Shown here: positions 42,359 through 50,039 of the stretch, in pieces
Layout: every line of letters begins with the position of its first letter
How positions within the stretch are numbered: the stretch's first letter is position 1
Assembly: GCF_023704175.1 (NCBI RefSeq)
Contig: NZ_CP084530.1
Coordinates: forward strand, 1,696,001 to 1,760,000
Direction: 5' to 3'
Source of the DNA: Paenibacillus sp. YPG26
GTDB taxonomy: Bacteria; Bacillota; Bacilli; Paenibacillales; Paenibacillaceae
Length of the DNA stretch: 64,000 nucleotides
Program-made: the position numbers and the translations under genes
The notes under the pieces: generated by a model
What the model was told of the DNA's origin: nothing
Database searches by the model: none
Seen by the model: the letters and a program-made list of their open reading frames with translations, nothing else

Positions 42359-43012
42359 ATGTTTAGAACCTTCAGCCACACACTCAAAGATCAGACGCCT
42401 CTGTATGTTTTTGTAACGGTGCTTTTTCTGATGGGGGTAGTTTTTGGCGCCCTTATGGTTAATGCCCTTACGCTTGAGCAGCAGCAGGATTTGTCCCGTT
42501 ATTTGGGAGATTTCTATACGAACTTCAATGAGGATCACCTGGGCTCATCGGGCCTTAGCTCGTTCTGGAGCATAGCCGTACTTAATCTGAAATGGCTCGG
42601 GCTCATCTGGATCCTTGGCCTGTCCGTAATTGGCCTGCCTGGAATATTGATTCTGGACTTTCTTAAGGGTGTATTGATCGGGTTCTCTGTCGGCTGCCTT
42701 GTCGGTCAGTTCACCTGGAAGGGCATGCTGCTTGCGCTTGTCTCCATTGCGCCGCAAAATCTGGTACTGATACCTGTACTGCTGATCTGCAGTGTGGCCG
42801 CAGTGAGCTTTTCCCTTAGCATCATCCGAAGCCGAGTTCTGCTGAAGGGACGCGGCTCCCTATCGAAGCCGTTCCTGAATTATACCGGTCTGGTTCTAGG
42901 TCTTTGTCTGTTAATTCTTGGGATATCTACCTTTGAAACCTGGGTTACACCCGTATTGATAGGATGGGTTGCCCCAGTGCTGGAACAGGCGTCAGCCGCC
43001 GCTTCGCTCTAG
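42359..43012 (+). CDS. spoIIM: Stage II sporulation protein M
   Basis: A 217-residue membrane protein with five or so helices (about 15-37, 75-100, 105-125, 135-158 and 178-198). SpoIIM anchors SpoIIP and SpoIID at the septum to drive peptidoglycan remodelling and membrane migration in engulfment. The segment GLPGILILDFLKGVLIGFSVG is typical. AGAAGGGAG precedes the ATG. spoIID and spoIIP are not in this window. Confidence 0.95.
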   Translation: MFRTFSHTLKDQTPLYVFVTVLFLMGVVFGALMVNALTLEQQQDLSRYLGDFYTNFNEDHLGSSGLSSFWSIAVLNLKWLGLIWILGLSVIGLPGILILDFLKGVLIGFSVGCLVGQFTWKGMLLALVSIAPQNLVLIPVLLICSVAAVSFSLSIIRSRVLLKGRGSLSKPFLNYTGLVLGLCLLILGISTFETWVTPVLIGWVAPVLEQASAAASL

Positions 43013-43020
43013 CAAAATGT

Positions 43021-43050
43021 TTGACTTTGTTGATCTTCAACCCCTATAAT
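43021..43050 (+). promoter_or_regulatory. SigA promoter of fur
   Basis: TTGACT (43021-43026), an 18-base spacer and TATAAT (43045-43050), about 57 bases before the ATG. No obvious Fur box overlaps it. Confidence 0.7.
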
Positions 43051-43107
43051 GAAAGAAGCGATTTATGCCAGAAGTGGTTCGGCTTTTTTTCCAAGGGGGA
43101 GGTTAAC

Positions 43108-43587
43108 ATGGAAGAACGGATCGATAAAATTAAGCAGCAGCTTCAATCCCATGGTTATAAGCTGACACCCCAACGGGAAGCCACGGTAAGGGTTTTGCTT
43201 GAGAATGAAGACGATCATTTGAGCGCGGAAGATGTGTTCATGCTCGTTAAAGATAAAGCTCCGGAAATAGGTCTTGCGACAGTATATCGGACACTTGAAC
43301 TGCTAAGTGAGCTTCATGTTGTAGAGAAGATTAACTTCGGCGATGGTGTTGCACGTTATGATCTTCGTACGGATACAACCAAGCATCATCATCATCACTT
43401 GATCTGTGTTCAATGCGGGGCAATGGATGAGATCAGAGAAGATTGGCTAGGCCCTTTGGAGGAACGTCTGGAGAAGGAATTCAATTTCACGGTTCTTGAT
43501 CACCGGCTTGATTTTCAGGGGATTTGCTACCGCTGCAAGGACAAAGACAAAGATAAGAACGGGGACGCCGACAAGAAGATTGGATAA
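43108..43587 (+). CDS. fur: Ferric uptake regulator Fur-family repressor
   Basis: A 159-residue metal-responsive repressor: an N-terminal winged helix (KLTPQREATVRVLLENEDDHLSAEDVF and LATVYRTLELL) and a C-terminal dimerisation domain. The metal site HHHHHLICVQCG and a second zinc pair CYRC are present. Fur rather than PerR or Zur is favoured by synteny with xerD and pupG, but a paralogue cannot be ruled out. The C-terminus is a run of K-D repeats. ATG 43108 follows AAGGGGGAGG. Confidence 0.92.
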   Translation: MEERIDKIKQQLQSHGYKLTPQREATVRVLLENEDDHLSAEDVFMLVKDKAPEIGLATVYRTLELLSELHVVEKINFGDGVARYDLRTDTTKHHHHHLICVQCGAMDEIREDWLGPLEERLEKEFNFTVLDHRLDFQGICYRCKDKDKDKNGDADKKIG

Positions 43588-43606
43588 CAATCTTGGGGGT
43601 TACCGT

Positions 43607-43645
43607 AAGCTCTCTTCGGCCGCCGGCCGCCGGGGGCTTTTTTTT
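43607..43645 (+). terminator. Intrinsic terminator after fur
   Basis: AAGCTCTC (43607-43614) pairs with GGGGGCTT (43632-43639), enclosing a GGCCGCCGG-rich self-complementary core, followed by eight T. Confidence 0.75.
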
Positions 43646-43779
43646 GGCCAAATATCAAGGTACATGTGTCCCTCATTTGGCTGCATAGAGACAATCATAA
43701 TGAGCACGACTTGTCTGTATACTTAATCTATACCGTCTTTTATGTGAAGGTGAAATCGGGTATAGAAAGAGGGAGAGGC

Positions 43780-44016
43780 ATGGTCATTTCGCTCCGCAAG
43801 CTGCTGATGTTCATCAAGCTGACGATTATATTTCTGGGATTGTCACTGTTCTTGTACAAGATGATAGGCTGGTTCGATACATGGATATTTCCAGCTGATA
43901 AATATGGAACACCGCAAGGTGCGGCGGTGAAGGCGTTTCATCATAGGGATGACGGCAGTTCGGATGGCGGATCCCCGCTTGAAAGATTAAGAACCTTTTA
44001 TTGGTATGGGGAGTAA
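43780..44016 (+). CDS. yqzK: DUF4227 family protein YqzK
   Basis: A 78-residue protein with one membrane helix (about 10-28) and a polar C-terminal part containing GTPQGAAVKAF. It matches YqzK (DUF4227), encoded between fur and xerD in Bacillus. AGGGAGAGG precedes ATG 43780. Function unknown; a 19-base gap to xerD suggests co-expression. Confidence 0.85.
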   Translation: MVISLRKLLMFIKLTIIFLGLSLFLYKMIGWFDTWIFPADKYGTPQGAAVKAFHHRDDGSSDGGSPLERLRTFYWYGE

Positions 44017-44034
44017 GAGTTAGGAGGAAGGACA

Positions 44035-44946
44035 GTGAAGCCGTACATCGCTTCTTTTATTGAATATTTAAGGGATCACAAGGGACTTGCGGCTGGAACG
44101 CTGTCATCCTATCAGAAGGATCTGGAGCAATTCACAGAAGCTATGCAAGAGCGTGGACTGGAGGAAGCCGGGCAGGTATCCAAGGTGCATTTGACGCTCT
44201 ACTTTGCGGGACTCAAGGAGGCGGGAAGAGCGGCAGCCTCAATCACCCGGGCGTCTGTGTCGATAAGGTCCTTCTTTCGCTACATGACCCGTGAACGGAT
44301 GCTGAGCCATGATCCATTCCTCCTGATCGACATGCCGAGACATGAGAAGAAGGCGCCGCAGATTCTCACAGAATTCGAGGTAGGCCGGCTGCTGGACATG
44401 CCGGATACAACCGCGCCGGTGGGACTCAGGGATAAGGCAATGCTGGAGCTATTGTATGGCACGGGGATTCGGGTAAGTGAGCTGATTATGCTGGGTGTGC
44501 AGGATATTGATACTTCCCTGCGGTTCGTGCGATGCGGCGGGGACACGGGCAAGGAGAGGATTATTCCTTTTGGCGAAGTGACCGCGCTCTGGCTATCGAA
44601 GTATCTGGATCACTCCAGACCGATCTTGATCGAGGAGGATGAAGAGGTGCTGTTCCCCAATCGCATGGGTGGTCGATTCTCCAGACAGGGATTCTGGAAG
44701 ATGATCAAGAAATATGGGAGCGAAGCGGGAATAGAAGCAGATATTACACCTCACACAATCAGACATTCCTTCGCCGCGCATCTGCTGGATCATGGCGCTG
44801 ATCTTAGGTCGGTTCAGGAAATGCTTGGACATGCGGATATGTCCACCACACAAGTATATATCCGTAAGTCTAAGGATAACCTGAAATCTGTCTACCAGAG
44901 CTATCATCCAAGGGCTAGAATTCAGCAGCAGGATCATCAGGAATAG
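44035..44946 (+). CDS. xerD: Site-specific tyrosine recombinase XerD
   Basis: A 303-residue recombinase that with XerC resolves chromosome dimers at dif. It has an N-terminal SAM-like core-binding domain (1-85). The catalytic set is Arg in GTGIRVSEL (about 150), Lys in DTGKERIIPF, HTIRHSFA (His, Arg), LGHADMSTTQ (His) and Tyr in VYIRKS. GTG 44035 follows AGGAGGAAGG. XerD is distinguished from XerC by length and synteny with fur and pupG. Confidence 0.93.
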   Translation: MKPYIASFIEYLRDHKGLAAGTLSSYQKDLEQFTEAMQERGLEEAGQVSKVHLTLYFAGLKEAGRAAASITRASVSIRSFFRYMTRERMLSHDPFLLIDMPRHEKKAPQILTEFEVGRLLDMPDTTAPVGLRDKAMLELLYGTGIRVSELIMLGVQDIDTSLRFVRCGGDTGKERIIPFGEVTALWLSKYLDHSRPILIEEDEEVLFPNRMGGRFSRQGFWKMIKKYGSEAGIEADITPHTIRHSFAAHLLDHGADLRSVQEMLGHADMSTTQVYIRKSKDNLKSVYQSYHPRARIQQQDHQE

Positions 44947-44984
44947 GGATCATAACATGAATATTTGAATGGAGAGATAGAGCT

Positions 44985-45809
44985 ATGACAACATTGAATC
45001 AGGGCATTATTCAAGAAGCAGCCGATTATATTCTGAATACAGCTGGCAGCAAGCCAGAGGTAGGGCTTATCCTGGGATCCGGACTTGGGGTTCTTGCCGA
45101 CCATATCGAGAATGCCGTTACAATTGATTATGCAGATATTCCTCATTTTCCTAAATCCACGGTTGAGGGTCATGCCGGTGAGCTTGTTCTGGGTACGGTC
45201 GGCGGACGTCAGGTGGTATTGATGAAAGGCCGTTTCCATATGTACGAAGGATATGGTCCTGAAATAACGGCATTTCCGGTGCGTGTCATGAAGGCGCTCG
45301 GCGCCGATAAGCTCCTGGTAACCAATGCCGCGGGCGGAGTGAATATGTCCTATAACCCGGGTGATTTGATGCTGATCTCGGATCATTTGAATCTGACGGG
45401 GCAGAGTCCGCTAACCGGACCTAATGACAATACGCTGGGTCCCCGCTTCCCGGACATGTCTGAGGCCTACAGCAGACGTCTGCGTACGCTTGCCAAAGAC
45501 ATTGCCAAGGAGCATAATATTCCGCTGCAAGAAGGAGTATATGCGGGAATGATCGGACCTGCTTACGAGACACCAGCCGAGATTCGGATGCTGCGCACAC
45601 TTGGAGCCGATGCTGTCGGGATGTCTACAGTCTCTGAGGTAATTGTTGCCCGGCATGCGGGTCTTGAGGTTCTGGGCATCTCCTGTATCAGTAATATGGC
45701 TTCAGGGATTCTCGACCAGCCGCTGTCGCATGACGAAGTCATGGAGACCACGGAACGCGTGAAGGAGAAGTTCCTCGGTCTAGTAACCTCTATAATTCCT
45801 AAGCTATAG
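44985..45809 (+). CDS. pupG: Purine-nucleoside phosphorylase
   Basis: A 274-residue trimeric-type phosphorylase cleaving (deoxy)guanosine and inosine. Motifs LILGSGLGVLAD, the phosphate/purine-site TVEGHAGELVLG, RFHMYEGYG and TNAAGGVN are present. In Bacillus the phosphopentomutase gene drm lies between xerD and pupG; here pupG directly follows xerD. A strong terminator follows. Confidence 0.94.
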   Translation: MTTLNQGIIQEAADYILNTAGSKPEVGLILGSGLGVLADHIENAVTIDYADIPHFPKSTVEGHAGELVLGTVGGRQVVLMKGRFHMYEGYGPEITAFPVRVMKALGADKLLVTNAAGGVNMSYNPGDLMLISDHLNLTGQSPLTGPNDNTLGPRFPDMSEAYSRRLRTLAKDIAKEHNIPLQEGVYAGMIGPAYETPAEIRMLRTLGADAVGMSTVSEVIVARHAGLEVLGISCISNMASGILDQPLSHDEVMETTERVKEKFLGLVTSIIPKL

Positions 45810-45841
45810 ATTATTAGCTGGATGATTAAATATGTATACCG

Positions 45842-45884
45842 ACACAGATCTTACCGGGACGCCGGAGAGGATCTGTGTTTTTTT
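45842..45884 (+). terminator. Intrinsic terminator after pupG
   Basis: ACACAGATC (45842-45850) pairs with 45870-45878, with inner CCGG/CCGG pairing and a T7 run. Confidence 0.9.
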
Positions 45885-45961
45885 GTGGATACAGGAATAT
45901 TCTGGACACCTCCCGGGCGATACTAGACTATCAGTTAAAGTTCTGAGAGGGGGATATTCTA

Positions 45962-47143
45962 ATGAAAAAATGGCTCTTGATCTGTACAGCAGCTCTGATG
46001 CTGGCGTCTTCAGCCGTGCCATCCGCAGGATTGGCAAAGGAACAAAGTAATTCAACTGACGTATCCGATCTCGCACCGAGCGCAGGCTCTGCCATATTAA
46101 TGGATGCCGATACAGGAACCGTCCTTTTTGAGAAGAAAAGTCACGACAAGCTGCCGCCCGCAAGCATCACCAAAATTATGACCATGCTTCTGACCATGGA
46201 AGCGATCAGCAAGGGAACCTTGAAGCTCACGGACAAAGTCCCGACAAGTGAATATGCCGCCTCCATGGGCGGGTCTCAAATCTTCCTGGAGCCTGGGGAA
46301 GAGATGACGGTGGATGAGCTGCTTAAAGGGATCGCGATGGCCTCCGGGAATGACGCCTCTGTGGCTATGGCCGAGAAGATTGCGGGAACCGAAGTTGAGT
46401 TCGTCAAGCTGATGAACAAGCGTGCCAAAGAGCTGGGTCTGACCGATACCCACTTCATGAACTGCAACGGTCTGCCTACCGACAACCACTACTCCTCAGC
46501 CCACGACATTGCGGTGATGAGCAGGGAGCTGTTGAAATATGAACACATTACGAAATACACCGGAGCCTATCAGGATTACCTCAGGAAAGATTCCGAGAAG
46601 CCCTTCTGGCTGGTAAATACCAACAAGCTGGTCCGCTTCTATACGGGTGCTGACGGTCTGAAGACAGGCTACACCTCAGAAGCCAAGTTCTGTCTCTCTG
46701 CTACCGCGCGCCGGGATGGATTAAGACTTATCGCAGTGGTGCTCGGAGAGCCGAATACGAAGACACGTAATGCCGAAGTTGGCAGCATGTTCGATTACGC
46801 TTTCTCCCAATATGCGGTGAAGCCTTTATTCAACAAGGGGGATGTGATGGGTAACGTCAAGATCCAAAAAGGCGATACCAAAGAGCTGCAGCTTGCCGCG
46901 TCCCAGCCATACCGTATTCTGGTGAAGAAGAGCGAGGCTGGCGAGAAGATTACCCATAAGCTTGAAATTCCGGCCCAGGTCAAGGCTCCCGTAACCAAGG
47001 GACAAGTGCTCGGTAAGCTTGTCGTCTATCAAGGGGACAAGGTGCTGAAAGAATTTGAGCTTAAAGCATCCGCGGACATTAAGAAGGCAGGCTGGTGGAC
47101 GATGTTCAAGCGGACAACCTCCAAACTGTTTTTTGTAGATTGA
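45962..47143 (+). CDS. dacF: D-alanyl-D-alanine carboxypeptidase DacF
   Basis: A 393-residue penicillin-binding carboxypeptidase: a signal peptide (about 1-25), then the S-x-x-K motif SITK in PPASITKIMTM (about 63), SGN in MASGNDAS and KTG in GLKTGYTSEA (about 240), then a C-terminal beta domain and a membrane-binding amphipathic end. In Bacillus dacF is read with the spoIIA operon, as here, and its product trims spore cortex precursors. No clear SigF or SigH promoter could be assigned upstream. Confidence 0.94.
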   Translation: MKKWLLICTAALMLASSAVPSAGLAKEQSNSTDVSDLAPSAGSAILMDADTGTVLFEKKSHDKLPPASITKIMTMLLTMEAISKGTLKLTDKVPTSEYAASMGGSQIFLEPGEEMTVDELLKGIAMASGNDASVAMAEKIAGTEVEFVKLMNKRAKELGLTDTHFMNCNGLPTDNHYSSAHDIAVMSRELLKYEHITKYTGAYQDYLRKDSEKPFWLVNTNKLVRFYTGADGLKTGYTSEAKFCLSATARRDGLRLIAVVLGEPNTKTRNAEVGSMFDYAFSQYAVKPLFNKGDVMGNVKIQKGDTKELQLAASQPYRILVKKSEAGEKITHKLEIPAQVKAPVTKGQVLGKLVVYQGDKVLKEFELKASADIKKAGWWTMFKRTTSKLFFVD

Positions 47144-47234
47144 TAGGAGTTTTCTTCTAGTTTTGTCGGGGTGCAGGAATCGTTCTGCGAATTGTAGAAA
47201 TGAGTGTTCATGTCAGAGAGGAGAGTGAACAGAC

Positions 47235-47588
47235 GTGAATCTTCATTTGGAAATGGAAAAGCACCGCGAGACCCTTATCGTCAGACTCAGCGGGGAACTG
47301 GATCACCATACGGCTGATTCTGTAAGGCTGAAGCTTGATGAGGAGATTGCCCGCGGTCGCTGCAGAGATCTGGTGTTCAGCTTGAAGGGGCTGCTGTTCA
47401 TGGACAGTTCAGGTCTCGGGGTTATCTTGGGAAGGTACAAGCTGATCAAGCAAAAGGGTGGAAGAATGGTGATCTGCGACGTAACACCTTCCGTATTCCG
47501 GTTGTTCGAGATGTCAGGCTTGTTCAAGATTATGCCTGTTGTTGACAATGAGGGCGCTGCTCTCTCTGAACTGGAGGTAGCCCTATGA
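47235..47588 (+). CDS. spoIIAA: Anti-anti-sigma factor SpoIIAA
   Basis: A 117-residue STAS-domain protein that releases SigF from SpoIIAB when unphosphorylated. The phosphorylated Ser58 lies in [17 protein letters not shown] 47235 is the start, after AGGAGAG. The ATG of spoIIAB overlaps its stop by 4 bases. Confidence 0.97.
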   Translation: MNLHLEMEKHRETLIVRLSGELDHHTADSVRLKLDEEIARGRCRDLVFSLKGLLFMDSSGLGVILGRYKLIKQKGGRMVICDVTPSVFRLFEMSGLFKIMPVVDNEGAALSELEVAL

Positions 47589-48028
47589 GCAAGAACTTTA
47601 TGAACCTGCAATTCGCGGCCATGTCGGAGAATGAATCCTTCGCCCGCGTCACTGTGGCTGCCTTTGTCTCCCAGCTTGATCCGACCATGGACGAGATTAC
47701 TGACCTCAAGACAGTCGTATCCGAAGCCGTAACGAACTGCATCATCCATGGGTATGACAGCGATCCAACCGGCATTGTCTATATCCATGTAGAGCTGGAA
47801 GGGGATGTCGTCTCCCTGGTCATTGAGGATAAAGGCAGGGGCATTGAGGATACAGAACTGGCCAAGCAGCCGTTATATACATCCAAGCCGGAGCTTGAAC
47901 GCTCTGGCATGGGCTTCACAATCATGGAGAATTTCATGGATGAATTCGAACTGGTCAGTGAAGTCGGCGGAGGAACCTCCATACGCATGAAGAAGAGGAT
48001 TGAATCTAAGAAAGCTTTATACAATTAG
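47585..48028 (+). CDS. spoIIAB: Anti-sigma F factor / kinase SpoIIAB
   Basis: A 147-residue GHKL-ATPase kinase that binds SigF and phosphorylates SpoIIAA. The N-box is [13 protein letters not shown] (about 38-50) and the G-boxes are [10 protein letters not shown] and [10 protein letters not shown]. Translationally coupled to spoIIAA; sigF follows in 11 bases. Confidence 0.97.
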   Translation: MSKNFMNLQFAAMSENESFARVTVAAFVSQLDPTMDEITDLKTVVSEAVTNCIIHGYDSDPTGIVYIHVELEGDVVSLVIEDKGRGIEDTELAKQPLYTSKPELERSGMGFTIMENFMDEFELVSEVGGGTSIRMKKRIESKKALYN

Positions 48029-48039
48029 GGGTTGGGTAT

Positions 48040-48795
48040 ATGAATGCCGATGTGAAGCAAACCTCACAGACCTACTTAGATGACGCGGAAGTGAAACGTT
48101 TGATTGCCCTGAGCCAAACGGGTGATTCAGTTGCCAGAGACACATTAGTGAATTGTAATATTCGTCTTGTCTGGTCCGTCGTACAGCGGTTTATGAACCG
48201 GGGATATGAACCCGAAGATTTGTTTCAAATCGGTTGTATCGGCCTCTTGAAGTCGGTCGATAAATTCGATCTAAGCTATGATGTCAAATTCTCCACCTAC
48301 GCGGTTCCGATGATTATCGGAGAAATTCAGCGCTTCCTGCGTGATGACGGGACGTTGAAGGTGAGCCGTTCGCTTAAGGAAATGGCGAATAAAGTCCGGA
48401 AGAAGAAGGACGAGCTTGCCAAAGTGCTGAACCGTCTTCCAACCATTAAGGAAGTGGCGGAAGCCCTGGAGGTCACTCCCGAGGAGATTGTGTTCGCTCA
48501 AGAAGCGAACAAGCCTCCAACCTCCATCCATGAGACGGTCTTTGAGAATGATGGGGATCCTATCACGCTTATGGATCAGATCGCGGACGAGTCTCAGGAC
48601 AAGTGGTTCGATAAGCTGGCTCTTCATGAAGCCATTGATGGTCTGAGTGAAAGAGAAAGGCTTATCGTCTATCTGAGATACTACCGGGATCAGACTCAAT
48701 CGGAGGTCGCGAGTAGACTGGGGATATCGCAGGTGCAGGTCTCCAGGCTGGAGAAGAAGATTCTGCAGAATATCCGGGATCAAATTGCCCAGTGA
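48040..48795 (+). CDS. sigF: Forespore sigma factor SigF (SpoIIAC)
   Basis: A 251-residue sigma-70 family factor, first forespore-specific sigma. Region 2 has PEDLFQIGCIGLLKSVDKFD and YDVKFSTYAVPMIIGEIQRF; region 4 has LSERERLIVYLRYYRDQTQSEVASRLGISQVQVSRLEKK. The gene order after spoIIAB and upstream of spoVA distinguishes it from SigG and SigB. Confidence 0.97.
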   Translation: MNADVKQTSQTYLDDAEVKRLIALSQTGDSVARDTLVNCNIRLVWSVVQRFMNRGYEPEDLFQIGCIGLLKSVDKFDLSYDVKFSTYAVPMIIGEIQRFLRDDGTLKVSRSLKEMANKVRKKKDELAKVLNRLPTIKEVAEALEVTPEEIVFAQEANKPPTSIHETVFENDGDPITLMDQIADESQDKWFDKLALHEAIDGLSERERLIVYLRYYRDQTQSEVASRLGISQVQVSRLEKKILQNIRDQIAQ

Positions 48796-48848
48796 ATAAG
48801 AGCCGCCTTAGAATGCCAACCGGTGTTCTAGGTGGCTTTATTTGTTTG
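48796..48848 (+). terminator. Intrinsic terminator after sigF
   Basis: A long hairpin in which AATAAGAGCC-type and GGCTTTATT-type arms and the TTAGAA/TTCTA inner arms pair around AACC, then T-rich sequence. Confidence 0.8.
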
Positions 48849-48911
48849 CGTTCATTTATCTACCGGAATGTCTCTAAGCCTTCACTAAGACTAAAAAGTG
48901 CTTGCTTAAGG

Positions 48912-48918
48912 CATACTA
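48912..48918 (+). promoter_or_regulatory. Candidate SigG -10 element for the spoVA operon
   Basis: CATACTA (48912-48918) is a perfect SigG-type -10. A weak -35, AGACTA, lies 18 bases upstream (48888-48893) and matches TGMATA in four of six positions. spoVA is a known SigG operon. Confidence 0.5.
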
Positions 48919-48949
48919 TGCGCAATTCGGCAGTTAAGGGGTGAACTGG

Positions 48950-49588
48950 ATGAGCAAGGATCCCGCTCCCACCGTCTATCTTAGACTTCGCAAAAATGTC
49001 AGGCTCCATGAAGGTCGTGTGATACGTCTGGGTGATATTGCCCAGATCTTAGCTCCTGGAGATTCTGAAGAAGAATTGCAGCAGCTGATCATGGACAGAC
49101 CGGAGCAGAAGGATGGCAACCGCATTATCATAGATATGCTGCAGATTATCGGCAGGATTCATACTCTTATGCCGGGATGCGTCGTTGAACATATTGGCGA
49201 GCCGCATACGCTGGTTGAAATTGCCGGGAAGGAGAAGAAGCCTTCGGTCCTGTTGTTTATTATGGTGTGGCTGCTTCTATTCTTCGGCTCAGCCCTGACG
49301 ATCATGAATTTCCATGCGGATGTCAGTATGCAGGAGGTCCAGATTCGGATTGTGGAAATGGTTACAGGTAAGCGGAACGAACATCCGTATGTTTTTCAGG
49401 CGGCATACTCTGTGGGGATCGGTCTGGGGATGATTATATTCTTCAACCATATCTTCAAGAAGAAATGGAACGAGGAGCCAACCCCCCTTGAGGTGGAGAT
49501 GTTCCTGTATCAAGAGAACCTTAATCACTATGTCATTACGGAAGAGTATAAGAAGCTGCACCAGGATGCCAGGAGAGAAAAGGGATGA
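48950..49588 (+). CDS. spoVAA: SpoVAA
   Basis: A 212-residue protein of the spoVA locus, which handles Ca-dipicolinate movement across the spore membrane. A cytoplasmic N-terminal half (VYLRLRKNVRLHEGRVIRLGDIA) is followed by two membrane helices (about 98-120 and 152-172) and a charged tail. ATG 48950 is chosen, 7 bases after AAGGGGT. It overlaps spoVAB by 4 bases. Confidence 0.93.
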   Translation: MSKDPAPTVYLRLRKNVRLHEGRVIRLGDIAQILAPGDSEEELQQLIMDRPEQKDGNRIIIDMLQIIGRIHTLMPGCVVEHIGEPHTLVEIAGKEKKPSVLLFIMVWLLLFFGSALTIMNFHADVSMQEVQIRIVEMVTGKRNEHPYVFQAAYSVGIGLGMIIFFNHIFKKKWNEEPTPLEVEMFLYQENLNHYVITEEYKKLHQDARREKG

Positions 49589-50013
49589 CGCTGGCTCTGT
49601 CATGGATCTTCTCCCTGTTCCTGGGTTTGGCCGGGGGGATTGCCGTCGGGGGCGGAGTCATCGCCCTGTTCGTGGTACTGGATATCATTCCTCGTCTGGC
49701 CCAGCTTAGCCGCTCTTATGAGAAAGTGCATTGGTATGAAGGAGCTATGGTCAGCGGATCTGTTGTGGGTACGGTGGCTGACTTTTGGAATATCAAGCTA
49801 GGCCTGCCTTTCGAAATTATTAACGGTTGGATTGGCCTTCTGAATGGAATCTTCATCGGGATGCTGGCAGCGGCATTGACGGAAGTGCTGAACGTACTGC
49901 CTATTCTGGCAAAAAGACTTCATATGAAGCGCTACCTGTTCGGATTGCTGCTGGCTATGGTATTCGGGAAGGTAGCGGGGTCGTTGTTTGAATGGTTTGT
50001 GTATAACCGATAG
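49585..50013 (+). CDS. spoVAB: SpoVAB
   Basis: A 142-residue polytopic protein with about four helices (5-33, 55-72, 78-100 and 112-135), matching SpoVAB of the DPA channel locus. In Bacillus it is followed by spoVAC, spoVAD and spoVAE; here spoVAF follows directly. Confidence 0.92.
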   Translation: MTLALSWIFSLFLGLAGGIAVGGGVIALFVVLDIIPRLAQLSRSYEKVHWYEGAMVSGSVVGTVADFWNIKLGLPFEIINGWIGLLNGIFIGMLAAALTEVLNVLPILAKRLHMKRYLFGLLLAMVFGKVAGSLFEWFVYNR

Positions 50014-50039
50014 AACGGACAGGAAGGATGAGACAAGCG

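Noticed and set aside
45885..45961. SigF promoter before dacF
   Set aside because: GGATA and GGACACC are present but only 12 bases apart instead of 15-16.
47144..47234. Possible SigH promoter upstream of spoIIAA (AGGAATC and GAATTGT)
   Set aside because: The two elements are only 7 bases apart; SigH needs about 14 between these core motifs, so it does not fit.
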